Shown here piece after piece: positions 9,248 to 18,420 of a DNA stretch of 64,000 nt. Within the stretch, counting starts at the first letter, position 1, and every line of letters starts with the position of its first letter. The DNA is from Flavobacteriaceae bacterium (GTDB taxonomy: Bacteria; Bacteroidota; Bacteroidia; Flavobacteriales; Flavobacteriaceae): NCBI GenBank assembly GCA_947491985.1, contig CANLLR010000005.1, forward strand, positions 1-64,000, written 5' to 3'. The notes under the pieces are model-generated. The model was not told the DNA's origin. It searched no databases and was given only the letters and a program-made list of their open reading frames with translations. Position numbers and translations under genes: made by a program.

Positions 9248-9310
9248 ACTTTTTCTTTTTACAATTTTACAAATAAAATTTTAATTTCAAGTTAACTCAG
9301 TAAAGTTTTC

Positions 9311-9318
9311 TATTTTTG
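9311..9318 (+). promoter_or_regulatory. -7 box for the small gene and Smr gene
   Basis: TATTTTTG matches TAnnTTTG and lies 16 bp before the ATG at 9335. Confidence 0.45.
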
Positions 9319-9334
9319 AACCTAAATAAATAAC

Positions 9335-9517
9335 ATGAAGAAAATTATCTTACCACTAATGTTACTTGCTTTTGTAGTGGCATTTTGGAATCAAAGAAAC
9401 GAAAAACCTAACGTAATTATTACTGTAATTGCAGTAATTGTTTTCATGTATGGAATGATGCAATTGAGTGCTAAAACCCCGAGTAAAAATAAAGACAATG
9501 ACGACACAACAATTTAA
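9335..9517 (+). CDS. Small membrane protein, unknown function
   Basis: A 60-residue protein with two short hydrophobic segments separated by a charged loop, ending in an Asp/Lys-rich tail. Its 3' end overlaps the start of the Smr gene by 20 bp in another frame, which suggests translational coupling. No family was recognised. Confidence 0.6.
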   Translation: MKKIILPLMLLAFVVAFWNQRNEKPNVIITVIAVIVFMYGMMQLSAKTPSKNKDNDDTTI

Positions 9518-10061
9518 TGTAGGCGATAAAGTTTCGGTTTTAGACGAAGCTATAAATGGAGTAGTGCTAAGTGTCAAAAACAAAGAAGTTACGATAGAAA
9601 CCGAAGATGGATTTACGATGACTTATTTTGTCAACGAACTAATTAAAAATATAATTACCAACGATTTAAATAATTTCGATAGAAGTGAAGCTTTAGTTAA
9701 AAAAAACAGCGACTTGCAACCATCGAGAAAGCAAATCGAGCTACAAAAAAAGTTGGATAAAGTCGAAAGAGGTGTTCCGGAATTCGATTTGCACATCGAA
9801 AAATTGATTGCCAATTTCAGAGGAATGAGCAATTATGACATCCTTACCTTACAATTGGAAACGGCAAAAAGGCATGTCGAATTTGCCATTCGAAACCGCA
9901 TTCCGAAGATCGTTTTTATACACGGAGTTGGCGAAGGAATCTTAAAATCGGAGCTCGATTTTATGCTTAAAAACTACGATCAAATTTCGTTTCAAGATGC
10001 CAATTATCAAAAATATGGATTGGGTGCGACTGAGATTTATTTTCGTCAAAACGTAAAATAA
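9498..10061 (+). CDS. Smr-domain protein (DUF2027/MutS2-like)
   Basis: This 187-residue protein starts MTTQQFNVGDKVSVLDEAI with a small SH3-like domain (about residues 1-55), followed by a linker and an Smr domain. The Smr signature is visible as FDLHIEKLI near residue 95 and IVFIHGVGEGILKSEL near residue 145. Smr domains cleave or bind nucleic acids, and MutS2 uses one in ribosome rescue or recombination control. There is no MutS ATPase part here. I chose the ATG at 9498 because it matches the family start, rather than the in-frame codon 30 bp upstream. Confidence 0.85.
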   Translation: MTTQQFNVGDKVSVLDEAINGVVLSVKNKEVTIETEDGFTMTYFVNELIKNIITNDLNNFDRSEALVKKNSDLQPSRKQIELQKKLDKVERGVPEFDLHIEKLIANFRGMSNYDILTLQLETAKRHVEFAIRNRIPKIVFIHGVGEGILKSELDFMLKNYDQISFQDANYQKYGLGATEIYFRQNVK

Positions 10062-10083
10062 GTATTGCTTTTAGCTATAAAAA

Positions 10084-10111
10084 AACCTGTTGAATTAGTA
10101 CTCAACAGGTT
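10084..10111. terminator. Bidirectional terminator after the Smr gene
   Basis: AACCTGTTGA (10084-10093) pairs perfectly with TCAACAGGTT (10102-10111) around an 8-nt loop, with A- and T-runs outside. It separates the convergent Smr and lipoprotein genes. Confidence 0.85.
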
Positions 10112-10130
10112 TTTTTATGAGATTATTTTT

Positions 10131-11081
10131 TTAATTCGTTACAAAACTTCCATACAAATAATCATCTCCTAAGTAAAATGTACTCGTTCCTTTTTGAAAC
10201 GTTACTTTTTTTAACCGAATGGTATGTCTGTAACTCGCAGCAGTTTCAGTTGTAGTAACTACTTCAATCACACCACTCACATTTAAAACACCATCTTGTG
10301 CATTCCATTCTTCATTAAGAGTCGGAGTCGTTGGTGTTGGCGTTGTACAAAAATAGCTTGTATTCAATCCACTTGTAAACAGTTTATAAGTCACTTTATT
10401 TGTAGCACTTATAACACCTGTTCGGGTGCCAACAGAATTGGGATATAAACTAGACGCAATGTCTAAAGTAAACGCTTCACTTCCACTGAAATTGAAAATC
10501 AAATTGCTTGATGGACATTTTTGTACTGCATCTTCATCGAAAGCAAATGGGAGTACTGTGGCATCCGTTTGAAAGTTTCCAAAAATAAAGGTTTCATATA
10601 CTTGAACACCACTTGGTTTATTGAAAGAAATATTTTTAAAAACAATGAAATGATTGTATTTGGAGAGTGTTGTAGCGTTGGTGGTAGGATTTGTGGTATA
10701 CACTGCCGTGGTAGTAACTTCCATTGTGCCCGAGGTAGCTGTCCATTCTTCAACGACATTGGGGGACGATGCTGGTATGGTAGCACAAATGGTTCCCCCA
10801 GAAACGGTTCCATCATACGATCGGTAAACAACGCGATCGGTGGCATTCAAGGCGATAGGTCTTGGTACACCAACTGCGGTTAATTCATTGATAAAAGCAT
10901 TTCGATTGGCACGCATTTCCAAGGCTAAAATTTCAGTTCCGTTTAATTTGTAATAAACGTCGTTCAAATTGCACTTAACAATGGCAGCTGAACTAAAATC
11001 AATTGTTTCTACTGTAATTTCCCCATCATCACAAGCATTAAAAAGCAAAACCAACGATACTAAACCAATAATTCTTTTCAT
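10131..11081 (-). CDS. Secreted lipoprotein, unknown function
   Basis: With the start at the ATG in 11079-11081 the protein has 316 residues and begins MKRIIGLVSLVLLFNACDD, a classic lipoprotein signal with lipobox LFNAC and acidic residues after the Cys, as in surface-exposed lipoproteins of Bacteroidota. The mature part contains two related halves (both with YKLNG/YKLF-like, TGVIS/TATSG and EEW segments), so it may be an internal duplication of a beta-rich domain. No known family was recognised. An ATG 39 bp upstream exists but would hide the signal peptide. Confidence 0.72.
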   Translation of the reverse strand: MKRIIGLVSLVLLFNACDDGEITVETIDFSSAAIVKCNLNDVYYKLNGTEILALEMRANRNAFINELTAVGVPRPIALNATDRVVYRSYDGTVSGGTICATIPASSPNVVEEWTATSGTMEVTTTAVYTTNPTTNATTLSKYNHFIVFKNISFNKPSGVQVYETFIFGNFQTDATVLPFAFDEDAVQKCPSSNLIFNFSGSEAFTLDIASSLYPNSVGTRTGVISATNKVTYKLFTSGLNTSYFCTTPTPTTPTLNEEWNAQDGVLNVSGVIEVVTTTETAASYRHTIRLKKVTFQKGTSTFYLGDDYLYGSFVTN

Positions 11082-11098
11082 TTTTAAAGTATTTGTAA

Positions 11099-11165
11099 CA
11101 AAAATAGAAATTTTGCGCATTAATACCCCAATTTACCAATTAATTAACGAAGAGTTTTATATTTG
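11099..11165. promoter_or_regulatory. Divergent promoters for lipoprotein and cysteine desulfurase
   Basis: TATTTTTG on the minus strand (11099-11106) fits the lipoprotein gene. TATATTTG on the plus strand (11158-11165) lies only 4 bp before the cysteine desulfurase ATG at 11170, so that transcript would be leaderless or nearly so. Confidence 0.5.
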
Positions 11166-11169
11166 CACC

Positions 11170-12291
11170 ATGGAAAAAATTTATCTCGACAATGCTGCTA
11201 CAACTGCTATTCGCCCAGAAGTAATTCAAGAAATGGGGCGCGTTTTACAAGATAATTACGGAAATGCATCGTCATCGCATAGTTTTGGTAGAACCGCTAA
11301 AACCGAATTAGAAACGTCTAGAAAAAGTATTGCCAAGTTATTAGGTTGTTCCGCTCAAGAAATTATTTTTACAGCCAATGCTACCGAAGCATCCAATTGG
11401 ATATTAATACATGCAGTAACCGATTTAAAAATCGAACGCATCATAACAAGCAAGATTGAGCATCATGCCACTTTGTATACAGTAAAACATTTGCAATCAG
11501 TTTTTGGAATACCCGTAGATTATGTCAACATTTTGCCAAATGGCGCTATAGATGTGACGCATTTGGTCGAATTGCTTTCGAAATCGTCAAAAACCTTGGT
11601 GTCGTTAATGCATGTGAACAATGAAATCGGAACGATGTTGGATATTGCAAAAGTAGGACGAATTTGCCACCAACACAACGCTCTTTTTCACTGTGACACC
11701 GTACAATCAGTGGGTAAAACTGCTTTTAATTTGCACGAACTTTCAGTTGATTTTATAGTGGCGAGTGCTCATAAATTCCATGGTCCAAAAGGAGTCGGTT
11801 TTGCTTATGTAAAAAAAGGAATCGTGTTGCAGCCCATGCTTTTTGGTGGGGAACAAGAAAAAGGATTGCGTGCCGGAACTGAGGCAACACATCAAGTAGT
11901 GGGTATGGCAAAAGCGTTGGAGATTGCCTATCACAATTTAGATAAGGAGCAAAAGTACATTTCCGATATCAAAGACTATTGCATGTCGGAATTGCAACGT
12001 AATTTTCCTGCTATTAAAATCAACGGAACGGATACTTTTTATAACATATTGAATGTGTTGTTACCTTTTTCTGAAGAAAAAACAGCAATGATTTTATTCA
12101 ATTTAGACATGAAAGGAATCGCTGTTTCGCGAGGAAGCGCTTGCCAAAGTGGTAGTCCAAGACCTTCTCATGTATTGGCTGAAATGCTACCCGAAGAAGA
12201 TATCAAAAAACCAAGTTTGCGAATTTCCTTTAGTCATAATAACACCATGGAGGAGATTGCCATTTTTATAAACGAACTGAAAGCGATTTAA
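11170..12291 (+). CDS. Cysteine desulfurase (NifS/IscS class V aminotransferase)
   Basis: A 373-residue PLP enzyme beginning MEKIYLDNAATT, the standard family opening. The PLP lysine lies in ASAHKFHGPKGVGF and the active-site Cys that carries the persulfide in SRGSACQSGS. The enzyme takes sulfur from cysteine for Fe-S clusters or tRNA thiolation. The loop sequence SACQSG fits the IscS/NifS type rather than SufS. No isc or nif partners are next to it, so its acceptor cannot be named. The frame extends far upstream, but the ATG at 11170 is the family start. Confidence 0.88.
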   Translation: MEKIYLDNAATTAIRPEVIQEMGRVLQDNYGNASSSHSFGRTAKTELETSRKSIAKLLGCSAQEIIFTANATEASNWILIHAVTDLKIERIITSKIEHHATLYTVKHLQSVFGIPVDYVNILPNGAIDVTHLVELLSKSSKTLVSLMHVNNEIGTMLDIAKVGRICHQHNALFHCDTVQSVGKTAFNLHELSVDFIVASAHKFHGPKGVGFAYVKKGIVLQPMLFGGEQEKGLRAGTEATHQVVGMAKALEIAYHNLDKEQKYISDIKDYCMSELQRNFPAIKINGTDTFYNILNVLLPFSEEKTAMILFNLDMKGIAVSRGSACQSGSPRPSHVLAEMLPEEDIKKPSLRISFSHNNTMEEIAIFINELKAI

Positions 12292-12294
12292 CTT

Positions 12295-12666
12295 TTAATC
12301 CGTTTTTTCAGCAACCCAATCAATCGCTTCTTGCAGTTCTTCGTGTTTGAATCCTTTAAACTCTCCCGGAATCAAAACGCTGAAAATTTTGGTAAAAACT
12401 CTGATTGCTTCTACATCTGAAACTATGGCTGCTCTTTTCCATTTCGTCAAATGTTTAACACCCATAATAGCGTCTTGCCACCACGCAGCAGCGGTAAAAT
12501 TCTTAATCGAAGTGTCCAAAACCAATAAGTAATTGAGTGAATCTGTTTTGTCGATTAATTTTTGAACATTGGGCAATACTGTAACTTTAAAATCATTTTC
12601 AGTGACTTCTCCAACAGCTTTAAATCCAACAATATTGTGAGGTAAATCAGTAAGTATATGTACCAT
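12295..12666 (-). CDS. SpoIIAA-like STAS-fold protein
   Basis: A 123-residue soluble protein with the pattern of the SpoIIAA-like (DUF3478) family: an opening HNIVGFKAVGEVTENDF, a central LLVLDTSIKNFTAAAWWQD and the segment KWKRAAIVSDVEAIRVF, ending in a helix that contains FKHEELQEAIDWV. Members are small STAS-fold proteins of unclear function, sometimes membrane- or lipid-associated. It ends 3 bp from the convergent cysteine desulfurase gene. Confidence 0.8.
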   Translation of the reverse strand: MVHILTDLPHNIVGFKAVGEVTENDFKVTVLPNVQKLIDKTDSLNYLLVLDTSIKNFTAAAWWQDAIMGVKHLTKWKRAAIVSDVEAIRVFTKIFSVLIPGEFKGFKHEELQEAIDWVAEKTD

Positions 12667-12774
12667 GATGGTTTCTTTTTATTAGTTTACAGCAAAGTTG
12701 CAATAAATAAAGCAACCGTGTGTTGTAGTAAAATATATATAAGTTATAGTATTCCGAGTTGGTTATTATAAAAA

Positions 12775-12804
12775 AATCCGCCTTATATGTGAATAAGACG
12801 GATT
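12775..12804 (-). terminator. Terminator of the SIMPL-domain gene
   Basis: AATCCG and CTTAT on the left pair with ATAAG and CGGATT on the right with one mismatch. On the minus strand the hairpin is followed by a T-run. Confidence 0.75.
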
Positions 12805-12826
12805 ATATTTTACAATTTCGAATGGA

Positions 12827-13531
12827 TTAATTCGCAGTAAATTTAATTACCAACGCTTTAGTGTGGTTCGAGTTTTGAATGTCGGATGCCAGACCGAAAT
12901 TTCGTTTTTTATCCAATTTCATGATCATGTCCATAAAGTTGAAGTTGGCATTTTCAACTTGTTTTACTTCTCTTACTTCTAAAATTTTGCCTAAAGTTAA
13001 GTTGGAAAGTTTGGCAATCGATTGGGCTTTAATTTTTCCCTTTTCAATTAATTTTTTAAGTAATTCTTCTTCTTGTATGGACTTGGTGTCGTAATTTATT
13101 TTTGAAATCGTTCCCGTTACTTTAGTCATTTCTTTGATTTCACTAGCAATTTTTTTCAAAGCTTCCAACGAAGGAAGTGTTACCATGAACCCGTTACTAT
13201 TCATTCTAAAAAGGTTATTTTTGCCATTTATTTCGTAATTCGAATCGGAAAGTGAAGCATACATATACTTGTTATTTTTTAAGAAATTTTCTAAAGTGGT
13301 GAGTCGCATTTTATCCTGGTTTTTGACTTTCATTTCATTGATGTTTTGATCGGCTTCTGCATCTTCTACGTAGGTCTCATAGTCTTCTTCAAGTGCTACA
13401 ATATATTCAAAAGAAGTTGCTTTGACTTGAACTGAATCAATCACTTCAACTTCAATAAAACCATTTTGAGAAAAGGCGGTAAACGAAAGTAACATCAAGG
13501 CAATAAAGAAGACATTTTTTAAAATTTTCAT
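12827..13531 (-). CDS. SIMPL (DUF541) domain secreted protein
   Basis: A 234-residue protein with a signal peptide (MKILKNVFFIALMLLSFTAF, cleaved near SFTAFSQ). The C-terminal part contains KIKAQSIAKLSNLTLGKILEV, the usual signature of the SIMPL/DUF541 family of periplasmic proteins. The name comes from a mammalian signalling protein; bacterial members such as YggE are linked to oxidative-stress tolerance. The gene ends upstream of a clear terminator and lies directly after the M28 peptidase gene (16 bp), so the two are probably one transcript. Confidence 0.72.
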   Translation of the reverse strand: MKILKNVFFIALMLLSFTAFSQNGFIEVEVIDSVQVKATSFEYIVALEEDYETYVEDAEADQNINEMKVKNQDKMRLTTLENFLKNNKYMYASLSDSNYEINGKNNLFRMNSNGFMVTLPSLEALKKIASEIKEMTKVTGTISKINYDTKSIQEEELLKKLIEKGKIKAQSIAKLSNLTLGKILEVREVKQVENANFNFMDMIMKLDKKRNFGLASDIQNSNHTKALVIKFTAN

Positions 13532-13547
13532 GGTTTTAGTGTTTGAA

Positions 13548-15773
13548 TTAGAATTTTACTTTTACAGTTTTGGATTCACCATTGCGAATATATGTCACAG
13601 GCAACTCGTCGCCGACGTTTATTTTGTTTAAACATTCCATATAACTGTAGACTTCTTTAATGGTACAATCGCCAATTTTCGTAATGATGTCGCCCTCTTT
13701 AATTCCGGCAACATCTGCAGGACGGGCTTCGGTAACACCATCAATATGCAATCCGTCGCCGTGATCCGTGTAATCGGGCATCACACCTAGAGTAACTTTG
13801 TATTTCGGACGTGTTTTTTGGGCATTCATTTTGGTTTTAGTAAATTCGATTTGATTTTCATTACTAATGTCGCTTAATAATCGAAAAGCAAAATCAGTAC
13901 AATTTTTCACGCCATAGTAATTGATTTTATCTTCATCGTCAGAAGGCTTATGGTAATCAGAATGGGTTCCTGTAAAGAAAAACAACACGGGAATATCTTT
14001 CAAATAAAAAGAGGTGTGATCCGACGGACCGATACCGCTTTCGTCCAAAGTAATGTTAAATCCTGCAGGTTTGTTTTTCTCAATCAATTTGCTAAAAATC
14101 GGACTCGATCCAACGCCTCCAACGGTCATTTCTTTTTTGTCATTCAAACGTCCAATCATGTCCATATTAAGCATCGAGATTATATTTGGATACTTTGTTT
14201 TGACAATTTCAGCTAGTTTTTTAGAACCAATCAAACCGTCTTCTTCACCCGAAAATAAAGCAAAAACATAATTGACTTTTTCGGTAGTTTTGTTTTGTGA
14301 GAAAATACGAGCCAATTCTAAAACGCCACCTACACCCGAAGCATTGTCATCGGCACCGTTGTGAATTTCTCCTTTCGAATTGGGTTTGGTCGAGTTGTTG
14401 TGTTCGTTCATTCCCAAATGATCGTAATGTGCTCCAATGACAATGGTTTTCGCAGCTTTATTGTCGAGATAGCCAATTACATTTCGTCCCGAATTGTCTT
14501 TCACCTCTAACGAGTCTTTCGGATTTACCTTCACTTTATAGCTAAAATTCTGAAAATAACTTCCTTTTTCGAAAGCTTGTAAACCCAATGTTTTGAATTG
14601 TTTTGCCAAATAATCGGCGGCTATTTTTTCTTCTTTAGAACCTGTTAATCGTCCTTTTAAAGCATCCGATGACAAATAGGTAATGTGCTTTTTAAGTTCG
14701 GTTGGTTTAGCATATTCCGTTTCATCTGTATCTACCCAATCCGCAATGAATACATTGGTTTCTCGTGCTTTTCCTTGTTGACGGTTGCTTGAGAAGACTA
14801 GTTTTTTTCCGTCTGGAGAAAACATCGGAAACGCGTTAAACTCACTTTCCCACGTAATTTGTTTTAAATTGTCGCCATTCAAATCGACCATGTACAATTG
14901 AAAATCATAGCCACGGGTCGAATGATGGTTGGAAGAAAAGATAATCTTTTTGCCAGAAGGATGAAAATAGGGCGCCCAATTGGCTTTGCCTAAATTCGTG
15001 ACTTGTTTCAAATCACTTCCATCGATATTACAAGTGTAGATTTCCATTTCGGTAGGCGCTACCACATTTTCGCTAAGCAACTGTTTGTAATCAGCAATGG
15101 CTTCGGCTGTTTTTGGACGTGATGAACGAAAGACCAATTTTTTACTATCAGGAGAAAAGAAACTGCCGCCATCATAACCCAAACCATTGGTAATTTGTTT
15201 CAAATGGGTTCCGTCGATATCCATTGTCCACAACTCTAAATCGCCACTTCGCGTACTAGTGAAAGCGATTTTTTTTCCGTCTGGAGAAACTACAGCTTCC
15301 GCATCATAGCCCTGAGTATCGGTTAGTTTTTTGATAATTTTACCGTTCAAATCAGAAATGTAAATGTCAAAATCGGGATACACAGCCCATAAGTATTTAC
15401 CATCGCGGGGTTTTGGTGGCGCAGGACATGCCTCGTTTCCTTCGTGTGTAGAAGCATATAAAATATGTTTTCCATCGGGCATATAATAGGAGCAAGTCGT
15501 ACGTCCTTTTCCGGTAGAAATGAGTTGTAAACTTTTTGGTGAGAATGCTACTTCTTGTAAATCGAGCATAAAAATTTGGTCGCACGGAATTCCGTTGGCG
15601 ACATTCGATACTTGAAGTGTAAGGTGCCTGCTGTCGGGACTAAAATACGCCTCAGCATTGTCGCCACCAAAGGTGAGTTTTTGTATGTTTTTGAGATTGC
15701 GTTCTTGTGCGAACGACACCAATGAAATAAGAGAAATAAGGAGTGTAAATTTACTTGAAGTATTCATTTTCAT
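13548..15773 (-). CDS. Secreted M28 metallopeptidase with PD40 propeller and PDZ domain
   Basis: With the ATG at 15773 the protein has 741 residues and a signal peptide ending in SLVSFAQ. Residues about 30-350 hold six PD40/WD40-like repeats (SPDSRHLTL, MPDGKHILYAS, SPDGKKIAFTS, SPDSKKLVFRS, HPSGKKIIFSS, SPDGKKLVFSS). Next comes an M28 zinc aminopeptidase domain with ligands in GAHYDHLG, NGADDNASGVGG, SGEEDGLIGS, NMDMIG and TGTHSDYHKPSD. A C-terminal PDZ domain contains ADVAGIKEGDIITKIG. It should act outside the cytoplasm on peptides. The family is common in Bacteroidota. Confidence 0.88.
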   Translation of the reverse strand: MKMNTSSKFTLLISLISLVSFAQERNLKNIQKLTFGGDNAEAYFSPDSRHLTLQVSNVANGIPCDQIFMLDLQEVAFSPKSLQLISTGKGRTTCSYYMPDGKHILYASTHEGNEACPAPPKPRDGKYLWAVYPDFDIYISDLNGKIIKKLTDTQGYDAEAVVSPDGKKIAFTSTRSGDLELWTMDIDGTHLKQITNGLGYDGGSFFSPDSKKLVFRSSRPKTAEAIADYKQLLSENVVAPTEMEIYTCNIDGSDLKQVTNLGKANWAPYFHPSGKKIIFSSNHHSTRGYDFQLYMVDLNGDNLKQITWESEFNAFPMFSPDGKKLVFSSNRQQGKARETNVFIADWVDTDETEYAKPTELKKHITYLSSDALKGRLTGSKEEKIAADYLAKQFKTLGLQAFEKGSYFQNFSYKVKVNPKDSLEVKDNSGRNVIGYLDNKAAKTIVIGAHYDHLGMNEHNNSTKPNSKGEIHNGADDNASGVGGVLELARIFSQNKTTEKVNYVFALFSGEEDGLIGSKKLAEIVKTKYPNIISMLNMDMIGRLNDKKEMTVGGVGSSPIFSKLIEKNKPAGFNITLDESGIGPSDHTSFYLKDIPVLFFFTGTHSDYHKPSDDEDKINYYGVKNCTDFAFRLLSDISNENQIEFTKTKMNAQKTRPKYKVTLGVMPDYTDHGDGLHIDGVTEARPADVAGIKEGDIITKIGDCTIKEVYSYMECLNKINVGDELPVTYIRNGESKTVKVKF

Positions 15774-15848
15774 AAAAATTTTTAGCAACAAAAATACTAA
15801 AAACGAATGACTTTACGGACTTGATTTTTTTAAAGTAAAGGAAAAAAA

Positions 15849-15876
15849 AATCCGTTCTACTCTCGCAAAACGGATT
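15849..15876 (-). terminator. Terminator after lpdA
   Basis: AATCCGTT pairs with AACGGATT around a 12-nt loop. A T-run follows on the minus strand, ending the lpdA transcript before the M28 gene. Confidence 0.8.
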
Positions 15877-15981
15877 GGATATAGTTAAACTTCTGAAGTA
15901 ACGTAAGATTCCAAAACTCCCGAAACCTCGCGACGGAATAAGCGATTCACATAATTTTGTTACACAAAATTGCTTCTCTGC

Positions 15982-17370
15982 TTATAAGTGAATCACTTCT
16001 CCATACGCATCAGCTACTGCTTCCATCACTGCTTCACTCATGGTGGGATGAGGGTGAATCGATTTTAGAATTTCATGTCCCGTAGTTTCTAATTTACGAG
16101 CTACAACCGCTTCGGCAATCATATCAGTTACGCCAGCACCAATCATGTGGCAGCCTAACCATTCGCCATATTTGGCATCGAAAATCACTTTTACAAATCC
16201 GTCGGGTGTTCCAGCAGCTTTTGCTTTTCCAGATGCCATAAATGGAAATTTACCGATTTTTAATTCATATCCTTTTTCTTTCGCTTGCTTTTCGGTCAAA
16301 CCTACTGAAGCAATTTCTGGTGTTGCATACGTACATCCCGGAACATTGCCGTAATCGATAGGATCTACGTGTAAACCAGCTATTTTTTCTACGCAATTGA
16401 TTCCTTCAGCAGAAGCTACGTGAGCCAAAGCCTGCCCAGGTGTAACATCGCCTATAGCGTAATAACCTGGAACATTAGTTTGGTTGTAGGCATTGACTAA
16501 GATTTTATCTTTATCTGTAGCGATACCGACTTCTTCTAAACCGATGTTTTCGATGTTGGTTTTGATTCCCACTGCCGAAAGTAAGATATCCGCTTCTAAC
16601 ACTTCTTCCCCTTTGGCTGTTTTTACGAAAGCTTTTACTCCGTTTCCTGACGTATCAATTTTTTCTACAGAGGCATTGGTCATAATGTTTACACCCGCTT
16701 TTTTCATTGAGCGTTCCATTTGTTTCGAGATGTCTTCGTCTTCAACAGGAACAATATTCGGCATGAATTCAACGATGGTAACTTCGGTTCCCATGGCGTT
16801 ATAAAAATGTGCAAATTCGACACCAATGGCACCCGAACCTACTATAATCATTTTTTTAGGTTGCGATGGTAACGTCATGGCTAGGCGGTATCCAATTACT
16901 TTTACGCCATCTTGCGGAAGGTTTGGTAATTCACGTGAACGAGCACCCGTTGCGATGATGATGTGATCGGCGCTATATTCGGTTACTTTTCCTTCGGCAG
17001 CGGTAACGTCTACTTTTTTGCCTGGTTTGATTTTTCCAAAACCTTCGATAACGTCGATTTTATTTTTTTTCATTAAGAATTGAACGCCTTTGCTCATTCC
17101 GTCAGCTACATCTCTCGAACGTTTTACAACGGCAGAAAAGTCTTTATCAAATTCTTTTACAGTCAAACCATAATCGGATGCGTGTTTTAGGTAATCAAAA
17201 ACCTGAGCTGATTTTAGTAGGGCTTTGGTTGGGATACAACCCCAATTTAAGCAAACGCCACCAAGACTTTCCTTTTCGATAACAGCTACTTTGAACCCCA
17301 ATTGTGAGGCACGAATTGCAGTAACATAACCACCAGGACCACTTCCTAAAACAATGATATCGTATTTCAT
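15982..17370 (-). CDS. lpdA: Dihydrolipoyl dehydrogenase
   Basis: The 462-residue flavoprotein starts MKYDIIVLGSGPGGYVTA, the FAD-binding fingerprint, and has the redox disulfide GGVCLNWGCIPTKA (Cys40 and Cys45), an NAD-binding GSGAIGVEFAHF and the C-terminal catalytic pair in HPHPTMSEAVME. It is the E3 subunit of 2-oxo acid dehydrogenase complexes and the glycine cleavage system, reoxidising dihydrolipoamide with NAD+. The other complex subunits are not nearby. The open frame runs 180 bp further upstream, but that part has no family similarity and the ATG at 17370 is the conserved start. Confidence 0.95.
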   Translation of the reverse strand: MKYDIIVLGSGPGGYVTAIRASQLGFKVAVIEKESLGGVCLNWGCIPTKALLKSAQVFDYLKHASDYGLTVKEFDKDFSAVVKRSRDVADGMSKGVQFLMKKNKIDVIEGFGKIKPGKKVDVTAAEGKVTEYSADHIIIATGARSRELPNLPQDGVKVIGYRLAMTLPSQPKKMIIVGSGAIGVEFAHFYNAMGTEVTIVEFMPNIVPVEDEDISKQMERSMKKAGVNIMTNASVEKIDTSGNGVKAFVKTAKGEEVLEADILLSAVGIKTNIENIGLEEVGIATDKDKILVNAYNQTNVPGYYAIGDVTPGQALAHVASAEGINCVEKIAGLHVDPIDYGNVPGCTYATPEIASVGLTEKQAKEKGYELKIGKFPFMASGKAKAAGTPDGFVKVIFDAKYGEWLGCHMIGAGVTDMIAEAVVARKLETTGHEILKSIHPHPTMSEAVMEAVADAYGEVIHL

Positions 17371-17501
17371 AAATATAATTCTATAGTTAATTTGAAGTTG
17401 CGAATTTACGGAAATATTTTGAAAATAGGGTAATGTGATTATTTGTTTATTTGATGATTCGATTATAAAAAGTTGTGGTAAGCTGTTCTTTTTTAGCCCT
17501 G

Positions 17502-17647
17502 ACCTGCCAGCCGATAGGCAGGTTGCAGTAGAAAGTTTTTGGCATGACAAACGTTATTTTATGATGGTAAAAAAGCGACCAAGGGAAGCTATTTTTACCA
17601 ACAATAAAATAGTTTGGAAAACAAAACCCTGCCTAGCTGCAGGCAGG
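17502..17647. repeat. 146-bp nested palindromic element (MITE-like)
   Basis: The gap 17371-17677 has no gene. It holds two GC-rich palindromes: ACCTGCC...GGCAGGT at 17502-17523 and CCTGCCT...AGGCAGG at 17628-17647. Between them a long imperfect hairpin pairs CAAAC (17548-17552), ATTTTAT (17556-17562) and GGTAAAAA (17566-17573) with TTTTTACC (17592-17599), ATAAAAT (17604-17610) and GTTTG (17612-17616). Terminal palindromes around a self-complementary centre, with no coding frame, look like a small non-autonomous element or a structured RNA. Confidence 0.55.
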
Positions 17648-17677
17648 TTGGAACGAAAAGCAGGTTTAGCTTCACAC

Positions 17678-18319
17678 TTATTTGATAGAACTAAACTTTC
17701 GAATCAAAGTGACAATCGTAGTGGCAATTATGGCCCCTGAAAACGCCAAAAAAATGTCTTTTTGTGCGTCCCAAATGTCGCCTTGCGTACCTAAATACGC
17801 ATCGCCTTGCGCTTTAAAAAAGATGTCGGCCACAGCCCATTCGATGAGTTCGTAAAAGCCGCTGACAGAAAGTGTGATTTCAATAGGCAACGTCCATGCA
17901 ACCCAAGCTGGTAAATTCAGCCATTTGAGGAACATTTCACGCATAGGATAGGCTAATAAAAAGCCGAAACTAAAATGCACAATGCGGTCGTAATGGTTTC
18001 GCGACAGTTCAAAATAGTCTTTAAGCCAATAACCAAATGGATTTTCAGCATAGGTGTATTTCGAACCGTATACGTGAAGGCACAAATACACGCAAATGAG
18101 CAAGTAACTTACATCGCTAAATTGGAATTTTTTGTAGCTGAAAATTAGAAATCCGATAAAGAGAAAAACCAAAGTGTTTTCAAGCAACCAATTGGCGGTG
18201 TCTGTATTTCCAATGTAAGAATTCGCCCAGCAAATGGAGAAAACTAGCGTAAAAAATTGCATCCAACGGTTCGATTTGAAAGGAGTTCGGTGGTTTGAAA
18301 TTGCGATAGAGAATGCCAT
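17678..18319 (-). CDS. DUF2238 family membrane protein (YjdF-like)
   Basis: About 213 residues with several membrane helices (WMQFFTLVFSICWANSYIG, TLVFLFIGFLIFSY, SYLLICVYLCLHVYG and a C-terminal one at AFSGAIIATTIVTLI). The central RNHYDRIVHFSFGFLLAYPMRE and the later SGFYELIEWAVAD plus QGDIWDAQKDIFLA are the hallmark of the DUF2238 family, inner-membrane proteins of unknown function. The start at 18319 (MAFSIAIS) is chosen because an upstream ATG at 18346 lies in intergenic filler sequence; it remains uncertain by nine codons. Confidence 0.82.
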   Translation of the reverse strand: MAFSIAISNHRTPFKSNRWMQFFTLVFSICWANSYIGNTDTANWLLENTLVFLFIGFLIFSYKKFQFSDVSYLLICVYLCLHVYGSKYTYAENPFGYWLKDYFELSRNHYDRIVHFSFGFLLAYPMREMFLKWLNLPAWVAWTLPIEITLSVSGFYELIEWAVADIFFKAQGDAYLGTQGDIWDAQKDIFLAFSGAIIATTIVTLIRKFSSIK

Positions 18320-18420
18320 GGGTTGTTGGTTTTTTGTCAACCACATAGATACATAGATTTTTGATAAATGGGAACACAGATTGAAGAAATTTTTAAAATT
18401 TCTATAATTTCTCTAACCTG

